A DNA stretch of 64,000 nucleotides from Liolophura sinensis (lineage: Eukaryota; Mollusca; Polyplacophora; Chitonida; Chitonidae). Positions 23,747-33,916 of this stretch are shown here, one piece after another. Position 1 is the stretch's first letter. Each line of letters starts with the position of its first letter. Position numbers and translations under genes: made by a program. A model generated the notes under the pieces. It was given only the letters and a program-made list of their open reading frames with translations. It made no database searches and had not been told where the DNA came from. Where the stretch lies: assembly GCF_032854445.1 (NCBI RefSeq), contig NC_088295.1, positions 4,094,501 through 4,158,500 of the forward strand, given 5' to 3'.

Positions 23747-23904
23747 ATATAGCTAGTGTTTGGCCTGCTGACTTATAGTTTTTCACATCTTCTTGTTTTT
23801 GCAACATAACCACTCGCATTAACGTATCCGCTTTCCTGTGTATTTAACACCCAGATAGTATATACACGTATAACAACTGTGCACGACGACCACACTTGGG
23901 TAAC

Positions 23905-24265
23905 TGTATAGGGTGAGATTGTACCACGATCACAACTTTGCAACACTCGTAATCAACATTATATAAAGGTCACAACTTTGTAACACTCACAATCAATATT
24001 ATATAACGATTACAACTTTGCAACACTCGTAACCAACATTATATCACGATCACAATTTTAATTCTCGTAACCAGCATTATAGAACGGCCACAACTTTGTA
24101 ACACTAGCAATTAATATTATTTAACGGTCACAACTTTGTAACACTCGTAACCAATTTTATATAACGGCCACAACTTTGTAACACTTGTAATTAACATTAT
24201 ATAACAATCACAACTTTGTAACACTCGTAATCAATATTATATAACGAAGGCAACTTCTTAACATT
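23905..24265 (+). repeat. 40-bp minisatellite, about 9 copies
   Basis: CACAACTTTG (or close variants) recurs at 23931, 23971, 24011, 24050, 24089, 24129, 24169 and 24209, with a decayed copy at about 24249. The step is 40 bp (39 twice). The unit alternates TAACACTCGTAATCAACATT and TATATAACGGT segments. Confidence 0.92.
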
Positions 24266-24821
24266 CAACGTAACATCGTGTGCAGAGTAAAGACCGGCAT
24301 TTATTGGTTTCGCTACACAAATAGAGGGCCTACTGGATAGGCGTATCTAGTCGTAAATGGGCTACTTACGCCTACTTTGGGGACATAGACATTTTCTCTT
24401 TTCATAACTCGATACATTCACAAATAATCCATATCCATTAAGTCACTATAAAGACGTCTTAAAAGGGACCCTGGAGCGGAATTGCTCGGATCTACTTTTA
24501 TACAATGCTGACCGATTCCATCTGCCGCAGTCCATTTTACCCGTGCATTCTTATGTGTCAGTCATCCCCTGATGCTAAATGTCCCTGTAAGTGACCGTTG
24601 ATATTCTGCATTTTCTCCAAGGGTATCTCCCTACTTTAACACAGAGACGTCGTGGCGTCTGATAGCCTCTTTGCTACATAAACGTGCATACAGCTGTAAT
24701 GTCCGTGGGATAAGTCGGAATGATCTCATTTAAATGTGTGATGGATGTGGTCACTGGGTTTGATGGATTTTGACTTTGGTTGATTTTGTTGGTGGCTTAT
24801 GGCGGAAAAGTGTGAAGTGAC
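24266..24821. other. Spacer, no gene seen
   Basis: Short unique stretch between two minisatellites. Nothing recognised. Confidence 0.5.
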
Positions 24822-25157
24822 GGTATTTACAGGGACGTAACGCTTAATGGTCTTGCAGTGAATGGCTGGTATTTACAGCTGTAACGTTTAATGTGTTTGT
24901 AGTGAATGGTTGGTATTTACAGCACTGTAACGTTTAATATGTTTGTAGTGAATGGTTGGTATTTACAGCACTGTAACGTTTAATATGTTTGTAATGAATG
25001 GCTGGTATTTACAGCTGTAACGTTTAATGTGTTTGTAGTGAATGGTTGGTATTTACAGCACTGTAACGTTTAATATGTTTGTAGTGAATGGTTGGTATTT
25101 ACAGCACTGTAACGTTTAATATGTTTGTAATGAATGGCTGGTATTTACAGCAATCTG
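24822..25157 (+). repeat. 44/46-bp minisatellite with 136-bp higher order
   Basis: GGTATTTACAG recurs at 24868, 24912, 24958, 25004, 25048, 25094 and 25140, giving steps of 44, 46, 46, 44, 46, 46. Diagnostic variants (GCTGTAACG against GCACTGTAACG, GTAGTG against GTAATG, GGTTGG against GGCTGG) repeat every third unit. The real repeat is therefore a 136-bp trimer present twice. Confidence 0.92.
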
Positions 25158-25504
25158 GTGTTTATTAGTTTTGTGGTGAAATGTAGGTTTATACATGTTG
25201 CTTTGTTGATTGTAGTTCTTTTTTAATTGATGTTTGTAGATTTTGATGATTGGTGTTAGCTGTGTTAGCTGGAATGATTAAAATTGACGAATTTTGAAAA
25301 TTTGTCGATCTTGGTACAAATCTGAGAGCCGTAATAGACTTTCGTATAACAATCTCCACCATAATGGACGTTCTTCGTTGATGATAGATCCTAACGGTCT
25401 GAAAAGGATTGGTTGTGCGGAAGCTGGACGGGAAAGGCATGATTGTTCGTAACAGATCTTTTGAGAACGTCTAATGAATGTGGTCTTTAATCTGGAAACG
25501 CCAT
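25158..25504. other. Spacer, no gene seen
   Basis: Overlapping short ORFs without recognisable domains. Unique sequence between two arrays. Confidence 0.45.
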
Positions 25505-26870
25505 TCACTTCTTATTAGCTGGATGGTGCCTTACACTTCAAGTAAATCTGGAAACACCACACCCTTCCTGTAAACTGGATGATGCCTTACACTTCAAGTA
25601 AATCTGGAAACGCCACACCCTTCCTGTAAACTGGATGGTGCCTTACACTTCAAGTAAATCTGGAAACGCCACACCCTTCCTGTAAACTGGATTGCGCCTT
25701 GAACAAGTAAATCTGAAACACCACGCACTTTCTGTACACTGGATGGCGCCTTGCACTTCAAGTAAATCTGGAAATACCACGCACTTTCTGTACACTGGTT
25801 GTCGCTTTACACTTCAAGTAAATCTGAAACACCACGCACTTTCTGTACACTGGATGGTGCCTTGCACTTCACGTAAATCTGGAAACGCCACAAACTTGCT
25901 GTAAACTGGATAACACCTTAAAATTTTGAAACGCCATTCACTTTTTGTACACTGGATGGCGCCTTACACTTCATGTAAATCTGGAAACGCCACACACTTC
26001 ATGTTAACTGTCTTGCACTTCATGTTAATCTGGAACGCCAACTTCATGTAAACCGGGTGACGCCTTAAACCTGACACCTTACAATCTGGAAACGCCAACA
26101 CGTCTGGTAAAATGGATGGCGCCTTACACTTCAAGTAAATCTGGAAACGCCACCCCCTTTCTGTAAACTGGATGGCGCCTTACACTTCACGTAAATCTGG
26201 ATATGCCACACACTTCCTGTAAACTGGTTGTCGCTTTACACTTCAAGTAAATCTGAAACACCACGCACTTTCTGTACACTGGATGGGCGCCTTACGCTTC
26301 ACGTAAGTCTGGAAACGCCACAAACTTGCTGTAAACTGGGTGGCACCTTAAAATCTTGAAACGCCAACTTCATGTAAACCGGATGACGTCTTAAACCTTA
26401 CACCTTACAATCTGGAAACGCCAAACACGTCAGGTAAAATGGATGGCGCCTTACACTTCAAGTAAATCTGGAAACGCCACCCCCTTTCTGTAAACTGGAT
26501 GGCGCCTTACACTTCACGTAAATCTGGATATGCCACACACTTCCTGTAAACTGGTTGTCGCTTTACACTTCAAGTAAATCTGAAACACCACGCACTTTCT
26601 GTACACTGGATGGCGCCTTACGCTTCACGTAAGTCTGGAAACGCCACAAACTTGCTGTAAACTGGGTGGCACCTTAAAATCTTGAAACGCCAACTTCATG
26701 TAAACCGGATGACGTCTTAAACCTTACACCTTACAATCTGGAAACGCCAAACACGTCAGGTAAAATGGATGGCGCCTTACACTTCACGTAAATCTGGAAA
26801 CACCACACCTTTTCTGTAAACTGGATGGCGCCTTACACTTCACGTAAATCTGTAACACCACACAGTGCAG
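25505..26870 (+). repeat. About 54-bp minisatellite with 326-bp higher order
   Basis: About 24 diverged units of the type AAATCTGGAAACGCCACAC, CTTCCTGTAAACTGG, ATGGCGCCTTACACTTCA. From about 26100 the units form a higher-order block of roughly 326 bp. Its marker ACACGTC(A/T)GGTAAAATGG occurs at about 26101, 26428 and 26754, the last block being truncated. The proximal part (25505-26000) lacks this order. Confidence 0.92.
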
Positions 26871-27668
26871 TGCAGACAACGTGTAGTTCATACCGCCGGG
26901 GCACAGCAGATCCTGTCCATGACGGAGGACATCATACGCTACGTACAGAGGTGAAGGCTGTGGAAGAGTTATTGGTCTCTTCTATAAACATGTAGTTTAC
27001 TGATGCTAAAAGGTAATAAGCCGGTAAATGTGATAATATGAATAGTACCATCTTCCTGTTGCTGAGAGCACTGTTTATATTGTATAAGGTTTAATGAACA
27101 CCCCATGGTACTGTCACTGATTTGGAACCTATTACATCAGAAGAAAAGTGTATAGTTCGCATGTGCGTTGTATTGTATGGGATAATGCACACTTCACGGT
27201 ATTAACATGGATATGAAGTTTCTCGGAAGAAAGACGTACATTTCCTGTATCGGGTCGGAGTCGGCCGCCTGTCCCGTATGGGAAATGGAGCAATGCTTTC
27301 ATTGCCACGTTTTCTGATTGTTGCAGAATCGATTACAGGGTACGCCTTTGCATGAGTCCTGCAATGATGAGATAAGGAACAGGGCGCAGAAGAACTGTAA
27401 TCGTGGCTGACGAACAACTTCGTCTGGAATTACGCATGTAGTGTACTTCACGGCAAATTCAAGTTATCTAGTGACAGGAGCCCAAATTAATTCAGCTTAT
27501 ACCCATTGGTTAAACTGTGCGAGTACTGTCCAAATGCCAACCTAATCAAAGTTAGCTTCTCGTTAATCTGAACCCCCTCGTACGTGTTTCTCCTGGCGCG
27601 GGTGGGCTTCCCTTGCCTTTTCCCCTGGGACATCCTTGCCGCGTGAGGACATTGTAAGCCTTTCCCGA
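26871..27668. other. Spacer downstream of the ACD gene, no gene seen
   Basis: No recognised exon. The part nearest 27669 is likely the 3' UTR of the minus-strand ACD gene, but I see no convincing AATAAA there. Confidence 0.45.
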
Positions 27669-28517
27669 TCAGGTGTACAAGGGATTGGGGTCAGCCTTCA
27701 TAATGGCCCGGGATCTCGAGTGCGACCAGATTCCTCCTGTTAGATTCTCACCATCAGTTCTCTTATAGCTCAGATTAATCTTCCTCTCGATATCGTGTGT
27801 AATCGATTGTCCCAAACGTTTGAAAGATGCTAGCTCCTCCCGGAATGCTTTTAACTTTTTCGAGAAGTCTCTGCCTCTCGTATCTTCATAATCAGACCAC
27901 GTAAAATTCTGCGCTGTTAGTGGTTCGAATCTGCGGGCTTGTATTATTGTTCCCGGCGGCCCAGCCACTTGCTTGGGGCGGGAATCGGTAAACTGGTAAG
28001 AGGACTGGTGCTTACCTCTAGCAGACACCGTCTCAGAGCTAAAATTTGAGTTCCTGGGGTCGTTTAGCACGAGTCGTGCAGTAAACTTTGGGTAGTCCTC
28101 AGCCGTGAGCTCCTGCTCGTTCACCTGCGTGAGAGGGGCCTCGATGACAAACACGTCATCTGTATCCAGGTAACACTGCCAGGACTTCTCGTCTGCAAAC
28201 CCCGGGATGATATAGTCAGCTGAAAACTCTTTCTTTACGTTGTGGCCGAGCCGTCTTAGGGTATGTTTAGCCTCTAGCCTCAGATTTCGTCCGTCGACAT
28301 CAACTAGTACTTCCGTCACGGAGGCAAAGGGCTCTCCGGGACGGAATTCCAGACTACGGCACTCTTGTAGAGGTCGCAAATCTAACCGTATCTTCAGACG
28401 GTTTCCCTGAGTTTCCATCCCGAGTCGACACTCGGACGAGGCCATGCTAACTTGGCATATGTCTGCGCAGAAATACTTCGGTGGAACCGCACAGAGCCCA
28501 TTGCCGGACAGGTACAA
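27669..28517 (-). CDS. Alpha-crystallin-domain (HSP20-like) protein
   Basis: Single open exon of 282 codons. Residues about 40-130 form an alpha-crystallin domain: LKIRLDLRPL as first strand, VTEVLVDVDGRNLRLEAKH as the central strands, KKEFSADYIIPGF at the usual K-E-F-x-x-x-Y-x-x-P position, then DTDDVFVIEAPL, a good match to the D-G-V-L-x-I-E-A-P-L end of HSP20 family members. A charged 150-residue extension follows (SSYQFTDSRPKQ, REELASFKRLGQ), which is longer than in ordinary small heat-shock proteins. The family are ATP-independent holdase chaperones. A chaperone role here is inferred. Translation could begin at residue 1 or at Met26 (MASSECRL). A TATAAG sequence lies at about 28563-28572, roughly 50 nt before the first ATG. 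A damaged paralogue sits 4 kb downstream in the same orientation. No transmembrane segment or signal peptide seen. Confidence 0.8.
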   Translation of the reverse strand: MYLSGNGLCAVPPKYFCADICQVSMASSECRLGMETQGNRLKIRLDLRPLQECRSLEFRPGEPFASVTEVLVDVDGRNLRLEAKHTLRRLGHNVKKEFSADYIIPGFADEKSWQCYLDTDDVFVIEAPLTQVNEQELTAEDYPKFTARLVLNDPRNSNFSSETVSARGKHQSSYQFTDSRPKQVAGPPGTIIQARRFEPLTAQNFTWSDYEDTRGRDFSKKLKAFREELASFKRLGQSITHDIERKINLSYKRTDGENLTGGIWSHSRSRAIMKADPNPLYT

Positions 28518-28631
28518 CAGAGTTACGACCTGCTCGGATTAACTCTTGGCACCAAGTAATCTCTTATACAGTGCTTAGATATAGGATTAAGGTGGCGTAC
28601 TTCACAGCGATTTCAGACAGGCACATGCCAG

Positions 28632-28671
28632 AATGGCTTACCCATATAATCCCTTTGCTGGGGTAAGCCAT
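28632..28671. other. Perfect hairpin upstream of the ACD gene
   Basis: ATGGCTTACCC and its exact complement GGGTAAGCCAT are separated by 17-18 bp. The hairpin sits about 115 bp upstream of the ACD gene's first ATG. Function unknown. Confidence 0.7.
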
Positions 28672-29283
28672 TGGTGCCTTCTCGAATCAGCAGCACTGCA
28701 TGTGCGCCTGCATGTAGGCCTACACCAAGATCAGTTTGGTACATGTGAGGAGACACGTTCAGAATCCATTGTGGTATGTGTGGTGCATTATAAATTCCAT
28801 AAATTCCATTCCGGCCTTGAATGCTGTTTTTGGTTACAATGCGTGTATTTTGTGCCCGGAAAGCTAGGACAAAACAGACTGTTGACAGCTTAAAAATGTG
28901 TCACTTTCAGATGAAAGCTTGACTTTTTTCTTTCTTTGGTACCTGAGAATGGGTATATGGGCTGTAGATTTGAAGCGTGACTTTTTGGATAACGAGATTG
29001 CGTGTTAAGATCTATAAGCTACCAGGCACAAGGGAAATCATTTGAATTCCTCTTACGTTCCTGAAATGTAGAAAGCAATGGACGGTCGTAAAGAGACGTT
29101 CCTGTCAATGGTAATGCACTGCAGAAGATTCATTCCCAACGCATCGTTTTGTCTTCAAAGAACTGGGGATAAAACAAAATAACAAATGATGCTGGCATTC
29201 TTTACATGAGAAGATTGTAATCTGTGGGAAACTTTCTATGAGGTTGAAATGGCCCCACGGACTTTAAGGGATATAATTTGTAT
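28672..29283. other. Spacer, no gene seen
   Basis: No gene recognised. ATAAATTCC is repeated directly at about 28790-28810. It is not a canonical heat-shock element. Confidence 0.45.
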
Positions 29284-29295
29284 TCTGTTTTCGAA

Positions 29296-29618
29296 GCGGT
29301 CTCGATAGCACAGTTGGTAGAGCGTTCGCTTCGGGAGCGGTAGCTCCAGGGTCAATCCTGGGTCGAGTCACACCAAAGTCACACCTGAAAAGAAGAATTT
29401 GTAACTGGTGTTCAGCATGAAGCGGACGGTACAACGACTGCTTGACTGTTTAATGACGCGGGTAGGGCGACTTACTTGCCTTCGGTAAGGTGTCTCAGTG
29501 AAGCAGCACTGGATAAAATCCGTCCTGCAACAATGAGGCACATTATATGCACTCCAAGGATTCCTTCGTCGCCATATGATAAATTGTCGTCGTACGACGT
29601 TAAACCACAAGCACTCAC
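29296..29618 (+). mobile_element. SINE-A with target-site duplication
   Basis: The head TCTCGATAGCACAGTTGGTA then GAGCGTTCGCTTCGGGAGCG is followed by the B-box region GGGTCGAGTCACACC. The body has GGCGACTTACTTGCCTTCGG and the tail GTACGACGTTAAACCACAAG then CACTCAC. It is flanked by a 12-bp direct repeat, TCTGTTTTCGAA, at 29284-29295 and 29619-29630. The body is slightly shorter than the copies at 0.6 and 14.9 kb. Confidence 0.93.
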
Positions 29619-29630
29619 TCTGTTTTCGAA

Positions 29631-30611
29631 TCATAAAACAGTGTGGCCTATGCAACCTTTGTAACGTTTATTAAACATTTAAACATTTATTTAACCTAAT
29701 GCCCTAATTTATAGTGCCACGAATCACTATTTGTAAGCAGATATGTTTTAATCACATTGCCATGAGTTTACTATGGAGCAGACACAGCAAATTTACCCCT
29801 TATTCTTCACATTATTTACTCCCGTCCAAAATGTAATGGAGCAGTAAGATGCTACGTAACAAGAATTCATTGTAGTTTTTGTTCAAAATAGGCTATGCGC
29901 ACAACCAGGGAAAGGTCAGCAAAGGTCGTGTAATGTCGCTTTCACCCTTAAGAACTTCTTGGTTTGGTCACCAAGTATTGTAAACAGAAATACATCGTAA
30001 TCGCCTCTTGTTCTTTGCACTATTTTCGGCGAAGCCAATTAGTTAACTTTGTGTGTGGGGGGGTTGGAGGGAGAGGGGGGGGGTCGTCTTGGAACATATA
30101 GCCCTGAACTGAAGCCCCAAACCCTCACATATTATGTACATGGTGCATTCCAGGAATTCAGTCATGTGACTGAGTGTCCTCAATAGACACAGAAATAACA
30201 ATAACACTATAGCTTGGATCTTTTCATTAAATACATGATGCAGTAAAGAAAATACGGCATTCATCAGCTTTCTTGTAGTCTGTCTCTATGTGAAAAAAAT
30301 TCCGCTGTGATATTATTTTCTGTCACCCTGAGGACAAACGACGTCACTGCAATAAGACCACACTTAGACAGCGCTGAAGTTAGGTACCCTGGAAATGTTG
30401 TTCCTATTAGGCTACATATCATAACCACAGTGTTTTCTTAAGTGCTGTGAATTATGTTATGAAAGCCGTCGCTTTAAAATTTTATTATCGGTTTAATAAG
30501 TAATAATCTGTGCTAAGACTTTCAGGGTAGCTTGAGTTTAAGTTGTTTCTAAATACGAAATCATCTAAACCTCCTGACTTTACTAGGCCTCTGATTGTTG
30601 TGTATAGCAGG

Positions 30612-30617
<6 letters not shown>
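29631..30617. other. Spacer with a G-rich tract, no gene seen
   Basis: At 30050-30086 runs of G separated by short spacers could form a quadruplex on the plus strand. No gene recognised. Confidence 0.45.

Positions 30618-30700
<83 letters not shown>
30618..30700. repeat. (TA)n microsatellite, about 41 repeats
   Basis: Uninterrupted TA dinucleotide run of about 83 bp. It produces a spurious alternating I-Y ORF. Confidence 0.98.
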
Positions 30701-30701
<1 letters not shown>

Positions 30702-30962
30702 GCCTCCATGCCTAAATTAACGCTTCGACCCCTGCAAGACTTATTCACGGGAGTCACGTGATTACCGAAAATCAATCATGGCAATTGCACTCTCAGAACT
30801 GCATTTGACTGAAATTGGCATGTACTTCAGGAAGAATTTGTGGTACTCGAACGGAGCTCGTGTAACAAGATCACACCGATTCAAACTAGTCAGAATTTAT
30901 CTTTGTGCATGTACAAATACCACCTGCGACCACCCCGACCGCTGGAGATCGCTGGCTGTATC

Positions 30963-31262
30963 TTCAGATTCATCAAGATCCCCCACGACTCACGGCATTC
31001 AGATTCATCAAGATCCATCACGACTCACGGCATTCAGATTCATCAAGATCCATCACGACTCACGGCATTCAGATTCATCAAGATCCATCACGACTCACGG
31101 CATTCAGATTCATCACGGCATTCAGATTCATCAAGATCCATCACGACTCACGGCATTCAGATTCATCAAGATCCCCCACGACTCACGGCATTCAGATTCA
31201 TCAAGATCCATCACGACTCACGGCATTCAGATTCATCAAAATCCCCCACGACTCACGGCATA
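30963..31262 (+). repeat. 35-bp minisatellite, about 8-9 copies
   Basis: The unit CGGCATTCAGATTCATCAAG then ATCCATCACGACTCA repeats at 35 bp. It has one shortened copy (CGGCATTCAGATTCAT only) near 31110. Variants are ATCC(A/C)(T/C)CACG. The unit lacks stops in all three plus frames, so long ORFs across it are not evidence of coding. Confidence 0.95.
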
Positions 31263-32519
31263 TTGTGCGATCGTTCCAAGAAAATTTTACTACGATTACA
31301 CCCGATTTTTCGGCATCTGACACACCTCCTGACGTGTAAAGCCGGACTAAATTTTGTTATCGACAACTCATATTCTAGCATGGTGCACGGTTTGAATGCT
31401 GATTTCACTCAGTCGCATAGAACATACCTTGTGTCTTTCCTGTATCATTGAAAACTGCTGACCGCTTCTCTATGTATGATTCCGTCTTACCGTCGTACTG
31501 TATATACTTCTGTTAGCTCTGTGGTAATTTGTGTTAAACGTTGTTTTGGGAATTGACCTTGCGATTATTTAACGTTCTTATTGGTAGACGGCTGGTATAC
31601 TAATGTCTGTTTCGACGCATAGACCTTTCAGTTCATCGAAATGTATTGGTTACCATCCATTGATATGTTGCAGTGCTTGTTGTATTAATCCATATCAGAT
31701 TTAGTGCCGTCGCATCCAGATTTACTGCCGTCCCATCCAGAGTTCTAAATTAGTTCTTATGCAGTTAGTTCATCTATAAAATTTCAGGCTATTAACAGAT
31801 AAAATTTACAAAATAAAACGCTATATAAGAGGCATAAAATATTCTTCAAAATATATTTTATTGACCGTTTTTTGGGCACTTGCAGGGGACGAGTGGATGC
31901 TTGCGTCTATTCGTTTTATTTAATTCCGTTCACGCCGTGAAGCTATAATAAACGTGGGCTTGCTTTGTTGTAGGTTTTAGTTATTGCCATGGTCAGACAG
32001 AGAATAAAACACTGCTTGAGATAAAAATGTCAAGTGTCCATCCTTGACGAATTTTGTGTGACCAAATTGACTATCACAGCCAACTTTAGGCGAGGGTCCA
32101 GGGGTCGCCTAGACCCCGGAAGTTCCGCGCGCCCAGATGCCCGGAGACGCATTCTGTTCGATATTAAGCCACTAAAACGAAGAGCTGAAAATGTCTAGTG
32201 TAATTGGATTCGACCTATTTTTAGCTGGTTCCTGTAGGAGACCATGTTCAAAATTTTGACTGTCAAGTATTATGCTATATTAGAAGATATATGTATGCTG
32301 AAATATTGATTCATATCAGTGGTGATTGTACAGTATGTAATAAATAAAAGTGAGAATATCTCTTTATGTTAAGTTCTATCATTAGAATATCATTAAAAAA
32401 AGGTTTATGCATTGGAGAAGAAATGTTCTTGTACTTTAACCACAGACATGGAATGCCGAGAAAAAAAAACGCCATGGTAATTTAAATGGATAGACATCAT
32501 CATGGTTTTAAGGCTACTG
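31263..32519. other. Spacer, no gene seen
   Basis: No coding exon recognised. A short tandem duplication lies at about 31698-31740 (ATTTA.TGCCGTC.CATCCAG, twice). Confidence 0.45.
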
Positions 32520-32770
32520 GATGCTGTGATACTTGGGGTCTAACGTCAACAATATTTCAGTCACGACGAAGAGTCAATTGTGCTGCCTCAACGTGAGGAA
32601 TTGCCGAAGACAACCCGTTACATTATACCAGGGTGACCATGCAGTCATTGTTATTTCCCCATAATGGTGAGCAAGGAAACATGCCGCAACTTCCTCATTT
32701 TTTGGTCTTAGGTGCGACTTAGCCAAGGACTGAACCTGGAGATTTGTGCCTGGCGCGTATGAACACGGCA
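32520..32770 (-). repeat. Old SINE-A-like copy
   Basis: On the plus strand TACTTGGGGTCTAACGTCAA then CAATATTTCAGTCACGACGA is a diverged SINE-A tail in minus orientation. Further on, GGTCTTAGGTGCGACTTAGC then CAAGGACTGAACCTGGA corresponds to the body and B-box side. About 70-75% similar to 36.6-36.96 kb by eye. Confidence 0.6.
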
Positions 32771-33461
32771 ACATCACTCACACATCTGGTGGACTTTGTC
32801 ACATTGTATCACATGGTTTTATTTTGCTGTTGTTAGTTGCATTTGTTTTAAACTTTAATAATTTTTACAGTCTGAAAGAGTTGAAAATAAGTTTTAATCT
32901 TTTCACTGGGAAAAACTCCAACAAACTGCTAAATCAAAATGAATCCTTCAACCTAATGTGTAACACGGGAAATGGAGACAGGAAGAAGCATTTTGTCATA
33001 CATACTTATCTTTTACATGTCACATGGTTTTAAAAAAATCAGCGCACGGAATTCCCCTGATTTTTACAGAACATTAACATAGCATTTTCTTTTAACAGCA
33101 ATTTGGTTGGGTGATTCATTTCCATGCTTATTTCTTCATTGTTCAATGCTGACATCAGTTAGACCTCTATGCCATGATATAGGACTTGAATCCAAATCTG
33201 AATCACATAGACTTGAATAAAACGACCCAAAATACTACTATATTCTCAAGAAGAAATGCACATCCAGTGCTTCTCATTTATTAATATTTGAGGTGGGAAA
33301 ATTAAAATTAAAAAACAATGGCTAACATGAGGTTTCTGAATCCTTCATTCACATACTTTCGGTACAGACGTGTCGTTAAAATAAAATCATACACTTACAT
33401 GTTCCAAAAGAAAATATCATGAAGGTAACTTGAAATGTAATACCATTTAACGATCATGTTA
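32771..33461. other. Spacer, no gene seen
   Basis: AT-rich, with no recognised feature. Confidence 0.45.
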
Positions 33462-33662
33462 TTGGTGGCCGAGTGGTCTAGGCGCTCGCCTACGGATCAC
33501 TGCCGTACGTGGGAAGGTTTGTTAGCAACCTGCGGATGGTAATAGGTTTCTTTCCGGTTCCCTCTCTCTCCCCCCCCCCCCTCCCACTATAATGCTGACC
33601 ACCGTCGGATAAGTGAAATATCCTTGAGTACGGCGTAAAGCACTAATCAAACAAATAAATAA
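33462..33662 (+). repeat. SINE-B relative with a Leu/Ser-tRNA-like head
   Basis: The head GGTGGCCGAGTGGTCTAGGC then GCTCGCC is an A box like those of Leu or Ser tRNAs, unlike the SINE-B head at 40.4 kb. The rest is the SINE-B body and tail: CGTACGTGGGAAGG, AACCTGCGGATGGTAATAGG, a C-rich run, AATGCTGACCACCGTCGGAT, then AAGTGAAATATCCTTGAGTA with CGGCGTAAAGCACTAATCAA. The B-box region is deleted. Confidence 0.8.
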
Positions 33663-33850
33663 TTACTGATCACTGTAGCGCACCCATGGGTCACGGGCTC
33701 GAATTCGGTTCACGCCGTCTTCTCCCTGACTTTACGTGGGAAAGCTTGCCAGTGTAGCTTACTGTGTAGTGTCGGTTTCCTCCCACCGTAACTGGCTGAC
33801 CGTCGTCATGTATAGCTGCAATGCTGTAAGGCATTAAAATCCAAACAAGC
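33663..33850 (+). repeat. Second SINE fragment abutting the first
   Basis: GGTCACGGGCTCGAATTCGG (B-box-like), GACTTTACGTGGGAAAGC, GTCGGTTTCCTCCCACCG and a diverged tail. It starts directly after the AATAAATAA tail of the preceding copy, suggesting insertion at or fusion with that tail. Confidence 0.6.
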
Positions 33851-33916
33851 AGCAAACCAAAAAAATAAAATATTAGATCAAACTGAATCTAAAATGAATC
33901 AGAACTTGTACGGAGT

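Noticed and set aside
28780-28820. Heat-shock element upstream of the ACD gene
   Set aside because: The TTCC repeats here are direct, without the alternating nGAAn/nTTCn arrangement at 5-bp spacing.
30485-30775. Poly I-Y ORFs on both strands
   Set aside because: Translation of a (TA)n microsatellite.
30778-31451. Overlapping ORFs of 180, 203 and 144 codons on +
   Set aside because: They exist because the 35-bp unit has no stop in any plus frame and its period rotates the frame. Three overlapping open frames are the mark of a satellite, not a gene.
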